Shown here one piece after another: positions 62,601-64,000 of a stretch of 64,000 bases of DNA. Origin of the DNA: Ophioderma brevispina. Lineage: Eukaryota > Echinodermata > Ophiuroidea > Amphilepidida > Ophiodermatidae. The notes under the pieces were generated by a model. It made no database searches, was not told the DNA's origin, and worked only from the letters and a program-made list of their open reading frames with translations. Positions within the stretch are counted from its first letter, which is position 1. Each line of letters starts with the position of its first letter. The stretch spans positions 79,501 through 143,500 of the forward strand of contig JAMKCH010079093.1 in the NCBI GenBank assembly GCA_023653785.1, given 5' to 3'. The position numbers and the translations under genes were made by a program.

Positions 62601-63200
62601 TTATATACAACAATTCATAAGACAAATTTAATCAATTAAAATTAGAGGCAAATGAAATGTCTCAGGGGAGTGCTGCGCATATTATAGACAAACAAAACAA
62701 AACCCTGAGGCACATCCATTTGTGTTAATATAAGTCCAAAACTTGCAACAGGATCCGGGGTGTGAACATATTCAGATCTGACATTTATAGAGACATATCC
62801 CAGATGACACATTCTTTTCGGGGTTAAGCCCGCAAAAGAGGGTTGTTTGCCGAAATATTACCATTAAAAGAAATTGTAATATGTCCTGGTGCACAACCAC
62901 CTCATAGATTTCTTTTGCAGTTTGATATGGGAAATGAACTCGCGGATATAGCTATACGAAACAACTTAAAGAGGATGGCCCGATTTAATTATATAATGTT
63001 TTGGTTGAATTACTTGAATCCAATACACTATCAGTAACGTTTCACACATATATCCGTTTTGATATGTGAGCTACAAGCGTGATTTTGAAAGCCCCTTAAA
63101 ATAACTAAATACAATTATTATTTTTCGACCAAAATGGGTACTTTTTCGTTCATAACATCAACATCAAACATGATTTAGTCCTCTAATTTCACAGGGTAAA
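59612..63200. other. Non-coding, a few small open frames of unknown value
   Basis: The longest plausible frame is 60344-60577 (+, 77 codons, MDVAHHTPIMQW to RNKIAHS). It has mixed composition, but no recognised domain, splice site or conserved copy in the window. A 64-codon frame at 62843-63037 is weaker still. Confidence 0.4.
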
Positions 63201-63204
63201 AGAG

Positions 63205-63508
<304 letters not shown>

Positions 63509-64000
63509 GAATATATTTTACTTGTTCCCATGCATGAAATTACTTTTTATAATCATTATATCGTCTGTATTATAAATGTTGAACACTATCAAGTCCTTAG
63601 CAGGTTCATCCGATACTTTCGCGAGGCAATTGGATCATGGGGAGCAAAGCCTGTTGAAAATCTTCTTTCCAATGAAATAGAAAGGCGAATCTTTACTCAA
63701 GAGGCTATTTCTATCGTTTACCCTATGCGCTTTTAAACTGAAACTCCACTGGGCTACTTCGTGCACATTAAAACATGACTATGGCATAACTGCAGGGCAT
63801 GATAAACAGAATATCCTGAAGACCTAAACTGAAGATTCTCTATTTCGGTAACCTTTGCTTTAGCTCACATATTCACCACAACCCCACAGTTTTAACATTT
63901 CCTTGGTTTCAATTTCAAATAAATTCAAATGCTATATAATGAATTTCGACTTTTTTGCGTGAGCTACTACCCACTCTTCAAACCTGGGGATACCCCCAGG
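63509..64000. other. Window end; one small unassigned open frame
   Basis: A 68-codon frame at 63530-63736 (+) includes RFIRYFREAIGSWGAKPVEN. It has reasonable composition but I cannot assign it to a family. The last bases form a short CCTGGGGATACCCCCAGG palindrome. Confidence 0.35.

Overview
The window is eukaryotic, AT-rich, intron-bearing animal DNA, dominated by non-coding sequence, short inverted-repeat DNA transposons, retroposon relics and simple repeats. I can support only one protein-coding gene. It is a minus-strand class C GPCR gene for a group II-like metabotropic glutamate receptor, spread over about 10 kb. The invertebrate-type LINE relics, the dense MITE-like elements and a group II-like receptor with a compact three-exon coding region suggest a marine invertebrate, perhaps a non-vertebrate deuterostome or a lophotrochozoan. 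The sequence alone does not fix the phylum.

Region by region: 1-9.7 kb holds no gene but contains a local duplication (1369-2283), a 315-bp TA-flanked MITE (2718-3032), a triplicated segment (4557-6597) whose middle copy carries a 357-bp MITE, and a 484-bp inverted-repeat transposon (8205-8688). The receptor gene occupies 10.4-20.3 kb: the ligand-binding exon at 20291-18902, the cysteine-rich plus TM1-6 exon at 13405-12327, and the TM7 plus tail exon, which is present twice (11548-11339 and 10628-10419). The three splice junctions agree in phase and join into an 892-residue receptor. The large first intron carries a second copy of the 8.2-kb transposon (17001-17488) and a three-unit minisatellite. 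From 20.3 to 32.6 kb there is a tRNA-like SINE head, two foldback elements, a broken LINE, two copies of a second SINE family, and several compact MITEs.

From 32.65 to 52.98 kb lies a direct tandem duplication of a roughly 10-kb unit. Each unit carries two oppositely oriented fragments of the same LINE reverse transcriptase 3' region. The second unit also holds about 0.85 kb of periodic, palindrome-rich DNA that the first lacks. From 53 to 64 kb there is a long inverted repeat (57081-57485) with a diverged relative at 53665, a further MITE (59208-59611), and a 300-bp AGC/AGT microsatellite.

The most informative structural observation concerns assembly or allelism. Four short duplications are each joined by a run of exactly 20 T, and three of them are near-identical copies differing mainly by one insertion or deletion. 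A fifth T20 run lies in intron 1 without a duplication. This looks more like two alleles laid end to end with a fixed-length spacer than like biology, and it is the likely cause of the doubled TM7 exon. I found no convincing new gene system.
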